DNA of 27,108 bases from a virus (IMGVR_UViG_3300031999_000169:1-27108), one strand, 5' to 3'; positions 19,351-26,257 are shown, counted from the first letter of the stretch. A program made the numbers and translations. The notes: generated from the sequence alone by a model not told the origin.

Positions 19351-19844
19351 AACTTCAAGAAGCTAAGCGTCTAGCCTTCAAAGTCATGCAAACCATCGGG
19401 GATTGTTGCGAGAAGGTTGAGGTCGCGGGATCCGTCAGACGCAGACGGGGAGAAGTCCACGATATTGACATCGTTGTTATTCCGAAACCGTTTATGTGGG
19501 GTCGCATTCCGATCTTGATGAGAAGCGAGCTCGACGCCAAGCCGGGCATCGGGGGTCCGGAGCTTATTCGCATGTACGTTCCTTTCGCTAACTCGCCAGA
19601 TGGACAGGCTCAAGTTGACTTTTACGCTGCGAAACCTGAGACTTGGGGTGTCATTCTCTTGATACGGACGGGCAGCACAGACCATAACATACGCTTGTGC
19701 ACGCATGCGAAGGCGTTGGAGATGATGTTAAGCGCGTCTCGAGGCGTGGTTGAGAAGGGCATGGTTGTAGCCAGCAAGACGGAAGAAGACATCTTTAAGG
19801 CGTTGATTTTGCCGTACGTTGCGCCAGGAGACCGAGAAGTATGA
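19347..19844 (+). CDS. Minimal family X nucleotidyltransferase (polymerase beta-like)
   Basis: I start at TTG 19347, 9 bases behind AAGGAGGA, giving 165 residues. The catalytic motif VEVAGSVRRRRGEVHDID (Gly28-Ser29, Asp39, Asp41) followed by a third acid in AQVDFYAA (Asp91) is that of the DNA polymerase X fold. TGSTDHNIRLC later matches the conserved 'TGs..fN..lr' of the thumb. The protein keeps the palm and thumb but lacks the usual N-terminal 8-kDa HhH domain and C-terminal PHP part of bacterial and archaeal PolX. Viral forms could fill gaps or add terminal nucleotides. It directly follows the methyltransferase and zinc protein. Confidence 0.85.
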   Translation: MKLQEAKRLAFKVMQTIGDCCEKVEVAGSVRRRRGEVHDIDIVVIPKPFMWGRIPILMRSELDAKPGIGGPELIRMYVPFANSPDGQAQVDFYAAKPETWGVILLIRTGSTDHNIRLCTHAKALEMMLSASRGVVEKGMVVASKTEEDIFKALILPYVAPGDREV

Positions 19845-20029
19845 AGGTCTATACTGCTAAGCAAATTGACGTTATTCTCGGCGAACTCTTGGAATTGGAG
19901 AAGCTGGTCAGCCAAAACAGTTACGTTGTTTCTGCAGGCGTCAGAACCGAGTCTATCCACCGTCTTGAACGGATCCGAGAAGTCCTCCTCGAGGGCGAAG
20001 TTGTCAACATTCAGGTTCAGACTGAATAG
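19841..20029 (+). CDS. Small helical hypothetical protein
   Basis: The 62-residue protein overlaps the previous stop (ATGA). It reads MKVYTAKQIDVILGELLELE, then VSAGVRTESIHRLERIREVL and GEVVNIQVQTE. Two amphipathic helices and a short final strand are likely. The pairing with the polymerase-like gene in front recalls nucleotidyltransferase partner helices, but nothing proves it. No family is recognised. Confidence 0.5.
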   Translation: MKVYTAKQIDVILGELLELEKLVSQNSYVVSAGVRTESIHRLERIREVLLEGEVVNIQVQTE

Positions 20030-20458
20030 GTGTTTTTTTTGGGTGAAGAGGAGATAGGAGATAGAGATAGAGAGAAAGAGTATACGTATACGTATATACG
20101 TACACGTACACATACTAAACGTAGAATAACGCTCTATATTCCTGAACAGTCCAGGCTTCTAATAGACAATGTTAGAGGCGTCCTGAAACGAGAAGGAAAA
20201 AGCATAAGTAATTTCTTCATTGAGCAACTTGAGTCTTATTATCGGTTACATGAGCCTGGCAATCCTCAACAACGTCTCGACACGATTTTGAAGCTTGGTA
20301 AAGCCTATCATGCTCCGAGCCCTGTCTGCGGCTTCAAAGATTGCATGCGTGACTCCGTAACTGTTGGAGTTTTTGTTCAGAACGGCAAAGAATACGGGTT
20401 ATGCGAGAAACATTTGAAAGAAGCAAAAGACTGTGAGGGGAGCTGGAAGTTTCTATGA
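20030..20458 (+). CDS. RHH regulator with repeat-rich N-terminus and zinc tail
   Basis: The frame opens at GTG 20030; TTG 20039 after a T8 run is an alternative. Residues about 10-35 are encoded by a simple-sequence tract and read KEYTYTYIRTRTHTKRR. The RHH core follows, RRITLYIPEQSRLLIDNVRG and LKREGKSISNFFIEQLESYY. The last third has CGFKDCMRDSV and LCEKHLKEAKDC, a probable Cys/His zinc site. The T8 tract near the start and the repeats make slippage during replication or sequencing easy, so this gene may vary between strains. It overlaps the next gene by four bases (ATGA). Confidence 0.65.
   Translation: MFFLGEEEIGDRDREKEYTYTYIRTRTHTKRRITLYIPEQSRLLIDNVRGVLKREGKSISNFFIEQLESYYRLHEPGNPQQRLDTILKLGKAYHAPSPVCGFKDCMRDSVTVGVFVQNGKEYGLCEKHLKEAKDCEGSWKFL
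20080..20115. repeat. Alternating purine-pyrimidine (TA/CG) tract
   Basis: A 36-base stretch alternates purine and pyrimidine without a break, built of TATACG, TACACG and ACACAT units. It is preceded by a purine-rich stretch of GAGATA-like units (20046-20079). It codes for the Tyr/Thr/Arg-rich part of the RHH protein. Such DNA can melt easily or adopt left-handed form, and can expand or contract. Confidence 0.75.
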
Positions 20459-20655
20459 GAGTCTCATTGAAGAAATTGATTGGAATTACTGAATCCATTT
20501 TCAGATGTGAAAACTGCGGAGTCATTTATGAGAATCGAAGAAACGCTCAAGCTCTAGGAGCTAAACATGCCAAAAGCAAACAGCATATCGTACGAGGGAC
20601 TCTTTCGCTTTATTTCACCTATGATGGAACAGACAAGGAGGTTTCTGAAAAATGA
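20455..20655 (+). CDS. Small C2H2-like zinc-finger protein
   Basis: The 66-residue protein reads FRCENCGVIYENRRNAQALG, then AKHAKSKQHIVRGTLSLYFT. CxxC at residues about 16-19 and two histidines about 24-31 residues later (H and H in KHAKSKQH) suggest a single C2H2-type finger with a short loop. It overlaps the previous gene by four bases. The final strand part (TLSLYFTYDGTDKEV) may extend a beta hairpin. Small fingers like this are frequent in archaeal viruses and plasmids, usually binding DNA. Its stop overlaps the next possible start. Confidence 0.55.
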   Translation: MRVSLKKLIGITESIFRCENCGVIYENRRNAQALGAKHAKSKQHIVRGTLSLYFTYDGTDKEVSEK

Positions 20656-20792
20656 GGGTTTCAGAGCCCAGGCGAGCCCATGGGAAAAGTCCATCAAAAC
20701 TAGGTTCGAGCCCTACACAGTCAGTTAGGCTAGGTATCCAGGTTTCAAAGTTTCTTCTCGCATGTTGTCAACTTGAAAGGAGTCATAGTTGA
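20652..20792 (+). CDS. Doubtful 46-residue frame with GAGCCC cluster
   Basis: An ATG overlaps the zinc-finger stop and the frame runs to a TGA directly before ATG 20793, in the operon style. It reads MRVSEPRRAHGKSPSKLGSS and ends SKFLLACCQLERSHS. The composition is Ser/Arg-rich with low complexity and no fold. Three GAGCCC hexamers fall within 50 bases (20664, 20674, 20708). It is as likely to be a non-coding stretch with DNA sites as a gene. Confidence 0.3.
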   Translation: MRVSEPRRAHGKSPSKLGSSPTQSVRLGIQVSKFLLACCQLERSHS

Positions 20793-21032
20793 ATGAGAAA
20801 ATCTAGTGAAGGAATCAAGGATATGGTGCCATCTGAGAAAAGAGTCGAAAAACTGCATTTTGTCATGTTCGGTCAACTTAGAAGACATTCCAGAGTGCTA
20901 TATATTCCGCTGGACAGGACTGTTGTGCGGTTGTACCGTTTGAAGAAAGGAGACATCGTCAAATACGGCTTGATGGAGTTGCGTAGGGCTCCTGCTGAGG
21001 ACGAGCCCGAAGAGGAGAAGGGAGAACTGTGA
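20793..21032 (+). CDS. AbrB/SpoVT-like DNA-binding protein
   Basis: The 79-residue protein has the pattern of a swapped-hairpin AbrB domain in residues about 28-65: SRVLYIPLDRTVVRLYRLKK followed by GDIVKYGLMEL. The family consensus is 'vtIPkevr..l.lkkGD.v.v'. The N-terminal part is charged and the C-terminus is very acidic (EDEPEEEKGEL), possibly to contact a partner protein. AbrB-like proteins act as dimers in transcription control or as antitoxins. GGAG lies 11 bases before the ATG. No toxin gene is recognised next to it. Confidence 0.65.
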   Translation: MRKSSEGIKDMVPSEKRVEKLHFVMFGQLRRHSRVLYIPLDRTVVRLYRLKKGDIVKYGLMELRRAPAEDEPEEEKGEL

Positions 21033-21193
21033 GCAGTCGTCGTGATCTCAGGCCCAATCAGGTTCATGCTGTTCCCTTCAGTGTCGTGGTTGCTGTATCT
21101 AGGCATAGGCGTTTGGTTCGGGCTGGTTTGCCGTTGCTTGATTTGACGGCTGCTATGCGGAACTGGAAAAAGAGGGTTGAACGCGAATCTTGA
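21029..21193 (+). CDS. Small basic hypothetical protein
   Basis: The 54-residue frame starts at GTG overlapping the previous stop (GTGA) and ends over the next TTG. It reads SSRRDLRPNQVHAVPFSVVV and later LLDLTAAMRNWKKRVERES. An N-terminal basic part, a beta strand and a final basic amphipathic helix are seen. No family is recognised. The two-sided overlap supports translation. Confidence 0.5.
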   Translation: MSSRRDLRPNQVHAVPFSVVVAVSRHRRLVRAGLPLLDLTAAMRNWKKRVERES

Positions 21194-21354
21194 AGCAGCG
21201 TGTTGAGTGCAACATTGACGAAAACCTGTTAAAGCAGATTGATAGAGCTGCTTCTCTCTTACACTTATCAAGGACCGATTTCATCGTAACTTCATGTAAG
21301 CATTATCTTCATACCATACGCCGAAACATTGAACCTTTAAAAGTTGAATTCTGA
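21190..21354 (+). CDS. Small RHH regulator, last gene of early operon
   Basis: The 54-residue frame from TTG 21190 reads KQRVECNIDENLLKQIDRAA and SLLHLSRTDFIVTSCKHYLH. The strand (RVECNID), helix, turn (HLSRTDF) and second helix match a ribbon-helix-helix protein. It has a basic tail (RRNIEPLKVEF). It closes the operon; a T-rich stretch follows. With 13878, 13948, 14264 and 20030 it is the fifth RHH-type gene in the window. Confidence 0.65.
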   Translation: MKQRVECNIDENLLKQIDRAASLLHLSRTDFIVTSCKHYLHTIRRNIEPLKVEF

Positions 21355-21410
21355 CTCTTTTCTTTCATTAACCTCTAGTTTTCGATTCTCCGCTTTCCTC
21401 TATAGCGGAG
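21355..21410 (+). terminator. T-rich end of early operon and hairpin before packaging genes
   Basis: CTCTTTTCTTTC at 21355-21366 is a pyrimidine-rich stretch fitting an archaeal terminator. A perfect 7-bp inverted repeat follows, CTCCGCT (21388-21394) and AGCGGAG (21404-21410). Its right arm includes the first bases of the GGAGGAAG ribosome-binding site of the gene at 21421, so folding would hide that site. This could be a start-control hairpin. Confidence 0.45.
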
Positions 21411-21420
21411 GAAGTGAGCG

Positions 21421-21684
21421 GTGCCTATTATGGGGTATCGAAGAAGCAGAAGCATAGAATCACAGTTGAGACGAGCCCAACGACACTTTGTGTTAGCGGA
21501 AGCTTTCTACGATAACATACTTCATGAAGCAGTCAATAAATTGACGCCTCAACAAATCGCAGACCACGTAACCCTCACAATTCATGAATTAGACCCCGAA
21601 GCCCCTGACTATCTTCCTAATCAAGTAACAGTCATTCAAGGCGAAGTTTTGATTGAGCCAAGAGGGCAAGGAAGTTTGCAATGA
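21421..21684 (+). CDS. Hypothetical protein ahead of terminase
   Basis: The 87-residue protein starts at GTG 21421 behind GGAGGAAG. It is helical, with SRSIESQLRRAQRHFVLAEA and NKLTPQQIADHVTLTIHELD. QQIADHVT resembles the first helices of a helix-turn-helix. The C-terminus is acidic/Pro (DPEAPDYLPNQVT). No family is recognised. It is in the terminase operon, 82 bases before the small subunit, with a tiny acidic frame between. Confidence 0.55.
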   Translation: MPIMGYRRSRSIESQLRRAQRHFVLAEAFYDNILHEAVNKLTPQQIADHVTLTIHELDPEAPDYLPNQVTVIQGEVLIEPRGQGSLQ

Positions 21685-21761
21685 AAGAAGAAGAACAAGA
21701 GGACGAATGGGACTCTGAAGATTATCCAGATGAAATGGCCGAAAAATATAGGATAGTATAG
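21681..21761 (+). CDS. 26-residue acidic peptide
   Basis: An ATG overlaps the preceding stop (ATGA) and the frame reads MKEEEQEDEWDSEDYPDEMA and ends EKYRIV. Nearly half of the residues are Asp or Glu. GGAAG lies 9 bases before the ATG. It stops four bases before the terminase small subunit. Peptides this acidic can mimic DNA, but no function is recognised. Confidence 0.4.
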   Translation: MKEEEQEDEWDSEDYPDEMAEKYRIV

Positions 21762-21765
21762 ACTT

Positions 21766-22200
21766 ATGGCCAGAGCTCCAGAGCAAACCGAACAGAGAAG
21801 ACTAAAAATTATAGAGCTTCTTGGTCAAGGCTTTACTGAACGCGAAATCGCCAACCAACTTGAAGTTGCAGAAGTCACAATCTGGAAGGACATGCAAGCC
21901 CTCCGAACAGATCCCACTTGGTTCAAAAACTACATTCACGACCTTTTTCAACGAGCCCTAAACAGTCTCGATTTGAAGGACCCTGCTGACAGACGTTGCC
22001 TCTTCGCGAACATCTGTCGTCTAGTCGGCAAAACCATGCCCCTCGACGTCAAACTGGAAGCTCAGGGCAAAATCATAGTTAAAATGTGGACTCCTGAACA
22101 AGATGAGCATTCAAACGGAAATAAGGATTCCATATCTGCCACATCCAAAACAGAAACTATTCCACCAGGATCGGTATCGAGTAAAGTACAGACTGATTAG
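21766..22200 (+). CDS. Terminase small subunit
   Basis: The 144-residue protein has an N-terminal helix-turn-helix (about 12-40, RRLKIIELLGQGFTEREIAN then LEVAEVTIWKDMQA), a helical middle (YIHDLFQRALNSLDLKDPAD) and a polar Ser/Thr-rich tail. Small terminase subunits bind the packaging start site with an HTH and form a ring. It directly precedes the large subunit and shares 98 bases with it, read in a different frame; the shared part codes for the low-complexity tail here. This supports the assignment by both domain and position. Confidence 0.75.
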   Translation: MARAPEQTEQRRLKIIELLGQGFTEREIANQLEVAEVTIWKDMQALRTDPTWFKNYIHDLFQRALNSLDLKDPADRRCLFANICRLVGKTMPLDVKLEAQGKIIVKMWTPEQDEHSNGNKDSISATSKTETIPPGSVSSKVQTD

Positions 22201-23341
22201 TGCTGGCACTGGAGGAGGCAAAACCATTGCCGGCGTCTTCGAAATCCTCAGTTGGCTCATCGAAAACAACGGCAGTGTCGGCTACATCTTTGAACCCAGT
22301 TATCCAATGGTCCGACGCATCCTCATCCCAACACTCGAAAGACTCCTTGGCTTCCCAATCGAAAGCAACCCGTTAATCTCAGCTTTCAACAAAAGCGACA
22401 GCCGAATAGACCTCACAAACGGGTCCCGACTATGGTTTGGCAGTCTTGAAAACCCGGAGATGGCTGAAGGCCCTAACATCGACGTTGTACACTTGGACGA
22501 AGGCAGACTCGTCCGACACTTCGAATTAGCCTGGCAAACGATCCTCAGAAGAATACGGGGCAGCGTTCCAGGGCGTTTTCCAACAGGCGCCTTCATCACC
22601 ACAACCCCCGACGCTCCCGGCAGCGGACTCTACCGGTTCTTCGAAGACCCCTCAAACAAGGACCCCCAAAGCAAAGTTTACCGCTGGAGCATCTTCGACA
22701 ATAAATACCTCACAAAAGAATACGTCGATAGCATAGTCCGAAGCCACACAAAAGGATTAGCCGACAGATTCATTTACGGACGCTTTGCTCAGGTCGGTGG
22801 CAAAACCTTCACATTCGACAGCACCTTACACGTACGGGAAATCAACAAGGACCTGCTGAGTGAAGTGCGTTATGGTGTTGACTTCGGATGGACAAACCCA
22901 GCATGCATCCTTGCAGTAGGGCTCGATCATGACGGTCGTATGTGGGTTCTCGATGAAGTCTACGGCAGTCAACTGCCAACTGAAAAACTAATAGAGGCCC
23001 TTCAAGACTTCTACGCTCGCTACGGTCGGGGAAGAATAATCTGTGACCCCTCGGACCCGGAAACTATCGAGATGATCAGGAGAGCCGGCCTCATTGTTGA
23101 AGGCAACAAATACAAAAGGGAAGACGGGATCCGGGAGCTCGGCAGTCGCTTCACAATTCAAGGCGATGCTAAACCTCGACTGTTCATCTCCTCGAAATGT
23201 GTTAATCTGATCGGGGAATTGGCTGAGTATGATGAGAATGTGAAAGAGAATGACCATTGTACTGACGCTCTTCGGTATACAGTTTCAATTCGCCCTCGGA
23301 TGCATGGGCTCGTATCGTTCGGAGTTGTCGGGGAAAAATGA
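22103..23341 (+). CDS. Terminase large subunit (ATPase/nuclease)
   Basis: The 412-residue protein has Walker A GTGGGKT at residues 35-41, Walker B VVHLDE at 128-133, a coupling motif region TTTPDAPGSG, and the RNase H-like nuclease with VDFGWTNPACILAVG, an acid in RIICDPSDPETIEM and a late NDHCTDALRYTV. The N-terminal Gln/Pro-rich 'PHPKQKLFHQDRYRVKY' adenine-binding part is present. It packages DNA into the prohead. The start at ATG 22103 lies 98 bases inside the small-subunit gene; no later ATG gives an intact N-terminus, so the overlap is real. The stop overlaps the portal ATG. Confidence 0.95.
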   Translation: MSIQTEIRIPYLPHPKQKLFHQDRYRVKYRLISAGTGGGKTIAGVFEILSWLIENNGSVGYIFEPSYPMVRRILIPTLERLLGFPIESNPLISAFNKSDSRIDLTNGSRLWFGSLENPEMAEGPNIDVVHLDEGRLVRHFELAWQTILRRIRGSVPGRFPTGAFITTTPDAPGSGLYRFFEDPSNKDPQSKVYRWSIFDNKYLTKEYVDSIVRSHTKGLADRFIYGRFAQVGGKTFTFDSTLHVREINKDLLSEVRYGVDFGWTNPACILAVGLDHDGRMWVLDEVYGSQLPTEKLIEALQDFYARYGRGRIICDPSDPETIEMIRRAGLIVEGNKYKREDGIRELGSRFTIQGDAKPRLFISSKCVNLIGELAEYDENVKENDHCTDALRYTVSIRPRMHGLVSFGVVGEK

Positions 23342-24747
23342 ATAAGAAAAAGTGGCCATGGCCATTCAATAAGTTGCAGGCAAAACCTAACCCTGTCTCT
23401 CCTCCACGTAAGCTTCAAGGCTTCGTCACAGTGCAAGGTCCAACTTCCGGGCCTTACCTTATTTCAAGTTCAGATCAACCTCAAATAAGTGAGACTCGTA
23501 TCCGAGGCAGGCTTGAAACAGCTAAACTAATTGAAGCTTCCGTGAATCCTGCTACAGCCGTGAAAGTCAGTGTAGGCACAGTTAGCGGCGTCAAATACCC
23601 CGATGATTTCAATGATTTCCAGGATTACTTTGATGCATACAACTACATTCCCTACGTCGCTCGAGCGGTTAACATCAAGCAGTTCATGATTTGGCAAATG
23701 GGCTACGGCCTTGAATCTGAAGACGACGCGAGTAAACAAGCCATCACAGACTTGCTAACGAACTTGCAGGCAGACACAGTGTTTCGGGACGGCGCCCTTT
23801 TCGCCCTTGTCTCTGGAAACATGTACTGGCAAAAACTGAAAGACCAATCATTTAAGCCTTTGAACCCAAGTAAAATGGGCTTGAAACTTGACAGTGACCA
23901 GCAAATCACGGAATATCATTACGAACCCAGTTTCGGCAAAGTGGACCACATAAAACCCGCTGATATCTTGCATCTGAAATTCAACGCGGAGCCCTGGGCG
24001 CTCTTCGGCGTCAGTTGCCTCCGCTGTGTTTTACCAACAATCAAAGCCTTATTGTTCATGGAGGAGAAGTTGCCTTGGATTGCTAGGCGCCGTGCAGATC
24101 CAATGTTGCACATTCAAATAGGCGGCAAAGACAACCCCGTTGACAAAGATACTTATGACAGAGTCAAGAATGGCGTGATCAATCGGAAGCCTGGTGAAGA
24201 CATATTCAACGATGGCACAATCGAGCAGATTCAAGAGGTCTATCAGAGCGCAAGTGTCGGCGGACGTCAAACAGTTGAGCCTATTCTTGCTCATTTCACG
24301 CGTAATCTTGTTGCAGGGCTCGGAGTTCCAGAACCTGCCCTCGGATTCGGAGGCACCACAACAATGGCCACAGCAGAATATCAAGAGCGAATCCTAGAAG
24401 CGGAAGTCAGGGCTTACCAGCGTGTTCTCAAACGGTTCCATGAAGCCAACATATTCAGTCTTGTTCAAACCGGAAAACCGGTTAAGATGGTTTGGCGACC
24501 GATGAAAGAAGAGGATAAAACGAGTCTCAGCACCAAATTGCAGGGTGAAATTGAGCATGGCGTCGTAAGTCCAGTGTGGGCCCGCAAGATTCTAGGTTAT
24601 CCCGATGAAGCGGGGAAGGGCACGGTTATGAGTGTACAGCTTGTGCCGTCCATGGCTTCGCAAAATCTGAGTGAGGAACGACAGAAACGGCTTGAAGCTT
24701 ATGAAAAAATCAGTAAAGCACTTGATAAAGAGTCTTCTCACTCTTGA
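23338..24747 (+). CDS. Portal protein
   Basis: The 469-residue protein overlaps the terminase stop by four bases. After a polar start it has YFDAYNYIPYVARAVNIKQF, the wing-domain opening of phage portal proteins, then KPADILHLKFNAEPWALFGV, the conserved 'i.H.k.....pygls.l' region, AYQRVLKRFHEANIF near residue 360 (the stem/clip helices), and a helical crown at the C-terminus. Length is typical. The dodecameric portal is the DNA channel in the prohead and the tail-joining point. The 3' end overlaps the next gene by about 47 bases. Confidence 0.9.
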   Translation: MNKKKWPWPFNKLQAKPNPVSPPRKLQGFVTVQGPTSGPYLISSSDQPQISETRIRGRLETAKLIEASVNPATAVKVSVGTVSGVKYPDDFNDFQDYFDAYNYIPYVARAVNIKQFMIWQMGYGLESEDDASKQAITDLLTNLQADTVFRDGALFALVSGNMYWQKLKDQSFKPLNPSKMGLKLDSDQQITEYHYEPSFGKVDHIKPADILHLKFNAEPWALFGVSCLRCVLPTIKALLFMEEKLPWIARRRADPMLHIQIGGKDNPVDKDTYDRVKNGVINRKPGEDIFNDGTIEQIQEVYQSASVGGRQTVEPILAHFTRNLVAGLGVPEPALGFGGTTTMATAEYQERILEAEVRAYQRVLKRFHEANIFSLVQTGKPVKMVWRPMKEEDKTSLSTKLQGEIEHGVVSPVWARKILGYPDEAGKGTVMSVQLVPSMASQNLSEERQKRLEAYEKISKALDKESSHS

Positions 24748-24964
24748 GTTTCTCCGAGAATTAACCTACAGTTTCATGTACGTGGCCGTGGTCGATGATC
24801 GGACTTGCGATCTCTGCCTTCAATATGACAAACATGTCATGACGGGCGAAGATGCAGAAAGAACCTTCCCATATTTGACTAAGGAACCTGGAGACAGCCT
24901 ATGGTTTCCAAACAACCATCCATGGTGTAGATGCATGCTCATCCTACTTGAGGTTGGAATATAA
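24701..24964 (+). CDS. Minimal Mu gpF-like minor head protein
   Basis: The C-terminal zinc-like core of the Mu gpF/SPP1 gp7 family is clear: VVDDRTCDLCLQYDKHVMTG, then SLWFPNNHPWCRCMLI. The pattern 'D.rTC..C......G' and 'p..HpnCrC' with four cysteines and a histidine marks the domain. I start at ATG 24701 (87 residues); GTG 24671 is possible. Full family members are two to four times longer, so only the C-terminal domain is kept, perhaps because the portal or an unseen gene supplies the rest. It sits in the usual place between portal and protease/scaffold genes. Confidence 0.75.
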   Translation: MKKSVKHLIKSLLTLEFLRELTYSFMYVAVVDDRTCDLCLQYDKHVMTGEDAERTFPYLTKEPGDSLWFPNNHPWCRCMLILLEVGI

Positions 24965-26257
24965 ATGCCGAAACATCCAGACTTTCAAAAAATCTATGAC
25001 GCCTTCATGTGGCGTTATTGCAAAGACAAAACTGAATGCAAAGAAGGAAAAGACTACTATTACGCGTGGCTCAACAAACTAGGCTTAGACGACACTAAAC
25101 CGTATCAGAAGCCGCAAGAGAAATTCAACTGGACTAAATCATATCTGAAATTTCTCAAGGAAGACGAGAAAGCCAAATACTTCAAAGTTGAAGCCCTTTT
25201 CCCCCTCTCCAGCATGAACAACAACATGTACACGGAAGACGAGTTACTTCAGGCAGCCAGATCTCTTGTCGGCAAAGCTGTGGACCTGAACCATACAGAC
25301 GAGAAGCTTCCTGAAGTCACAATTTATGATGCCCAATACGAGGATAACTGTGTCGAATGCCTCCTCCGGGTGGAGAAGGAAAGTAAAGCCTTGAAACTGA
25401 TTGAGAAAGGCGAGATCCTTCAGGTCAGCATCGAGGCAGACTGTCTTCGAGGCACGGAACAGACGCCGGAAGGCAACGTGTGTCTTGGCCTCGTTTTCAC
25501 AGGTCTTGCCTTGCTCACGAAAGACGTGTTGCCTGGCGTGCCGCTTACTCGTATCATGCCGGTTGAGAAACTGGTTGAATCCTTCACAGTCACGAGTGTG
25601 ACAAACTTGAATGAACAAAACAGTCAAAATCAAGCGCCTGAACAGAATCCGGCGCCGCTTCTCACACACCCTCCCGTAACTCCACCTCTACAACAGACGC
25701 CGCCTCCGACACTAGATCCTGCAAGCCTAGAGGCAGAATGGACCGCAGCATACATCAACGAGTTGCCAAATTCCAGTTTCGCCGTAATCGAACCTGCATA
25801 CCTCGATGGCAAAACCGAGGACAAACGATGCCGACATTTGCCCTTCAAAGACAAAGACGGAACAGTTGATCTTCCGCACCTCCGCAACGCCCTAGCAAGA
25901 ATGAACCAGATTGAACCAGTCACTGACAGTATAAGTGCAGCGGATCTCCGTGTTAAGGCTCAGAACGTTTTGGTTGCGGCTGCCAAGGATGCTGGTGTTG
26001 GAGACAGTGAAGTTCTTGAGAAGATCGAAGACCTTCAAGGCAAGTATGAAGCTTTGAAAAGCGAGCTCGAGCAATTGAAGAAGCCGAAGGAAGAGCCTAA
26101 ACAAGAGCCTAAGAAAGAACCGTGTAAGTGTCTGTTGACGAAGGAAGGTTTCTGGGCTCGTTTTCATCAACTCCGCAGCGAAGGCCTAGACAAAAGTGAC
26201 GCATTTCGCATTGTGAGCCAAGAAGTCATTGCGGCAGCGGCGAAGAAATCGCAGTAA
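24965..26257 (+). CDS. Prohead protease/scaffold fusion protein
   Basis: The 430-residue protein has at least four parts. Residues 1-50 (FQKIYDAFMWRYCKDKTECK) form a small Cys-containing domain. Residues about 70-210 look like a capsid maturation protease, with FKVEALFPLSSMNNNMYTED, the candidate His in AVDLNHTDE and Ser in QVSIEADCLRG. A Pro/Gln-rich linker follows at about 217-255. A domain at about 260-345 (SSFAVIEPAYLDG, HLPFKDKDGTVDLPHLRNAL) matches a module seen in other phage head proteins. The C-terminus is a coiled coil and Lys/Glu/Pro tail (KYEALKSELEQLKKPKEEPK) suited to a scaffold. It precedes the capsid gene, as expected for scaffold/protease. Confidence 0.7.
   Translation: MPKHPDFQKIYDAFMWRYCKDKTECKEGKDYYYAWLNKLGLDDTKPYQKPQEKFNWTKSYLKFLKEDEKAKYFKVEALFPLSSMNNNMYTEDELLQAARSLVGKAVDLNHTDEKLPEVTIYDAQYEDNCVECLLRVEKESKALKLIEKGEILQVSIEADCLRGTEQTPEGNVCLGLVFTGLALLTKDVLPGVPLTRIMPVEKLVESFTVTSVTNLNEQNSQNQAPEQNPAPLLTHPPVTPPLQQTPPPTLDPASLEAEWTAAYINELPNSSFAVIEPAYLDGKTEDKRCRHLPFKDKDGTVDLPHLRNALARMNQIEPVTDSISAADLRVKAQNVLVAAAKDAGVGDSEVLEKIEDLQGKYEALKSELEQLKKPKEEPKQEPKKEPCKCLLTKEGFWARFHQLRSEGLDKSDAFRIVSQEVIAAAAKKSQ

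Noticed and set aside
20701-20713. AGGTTCGAGCCC as a tRNA T arm or attachment-site remnant
   Set aside because: Only four stem pairs can form, and there is no acceptor stem or anticodon arm around it. It is one of the GAGCCC sites.
20793-21193. Toxin-antitoxin pair with the AbrB-like protein as antitoxin
   Set aside because: Neither neighbour shows a recognisable toxin fold (PIN, MazF, RelE or HEPN), so the pairing has no support beyond adjacency.
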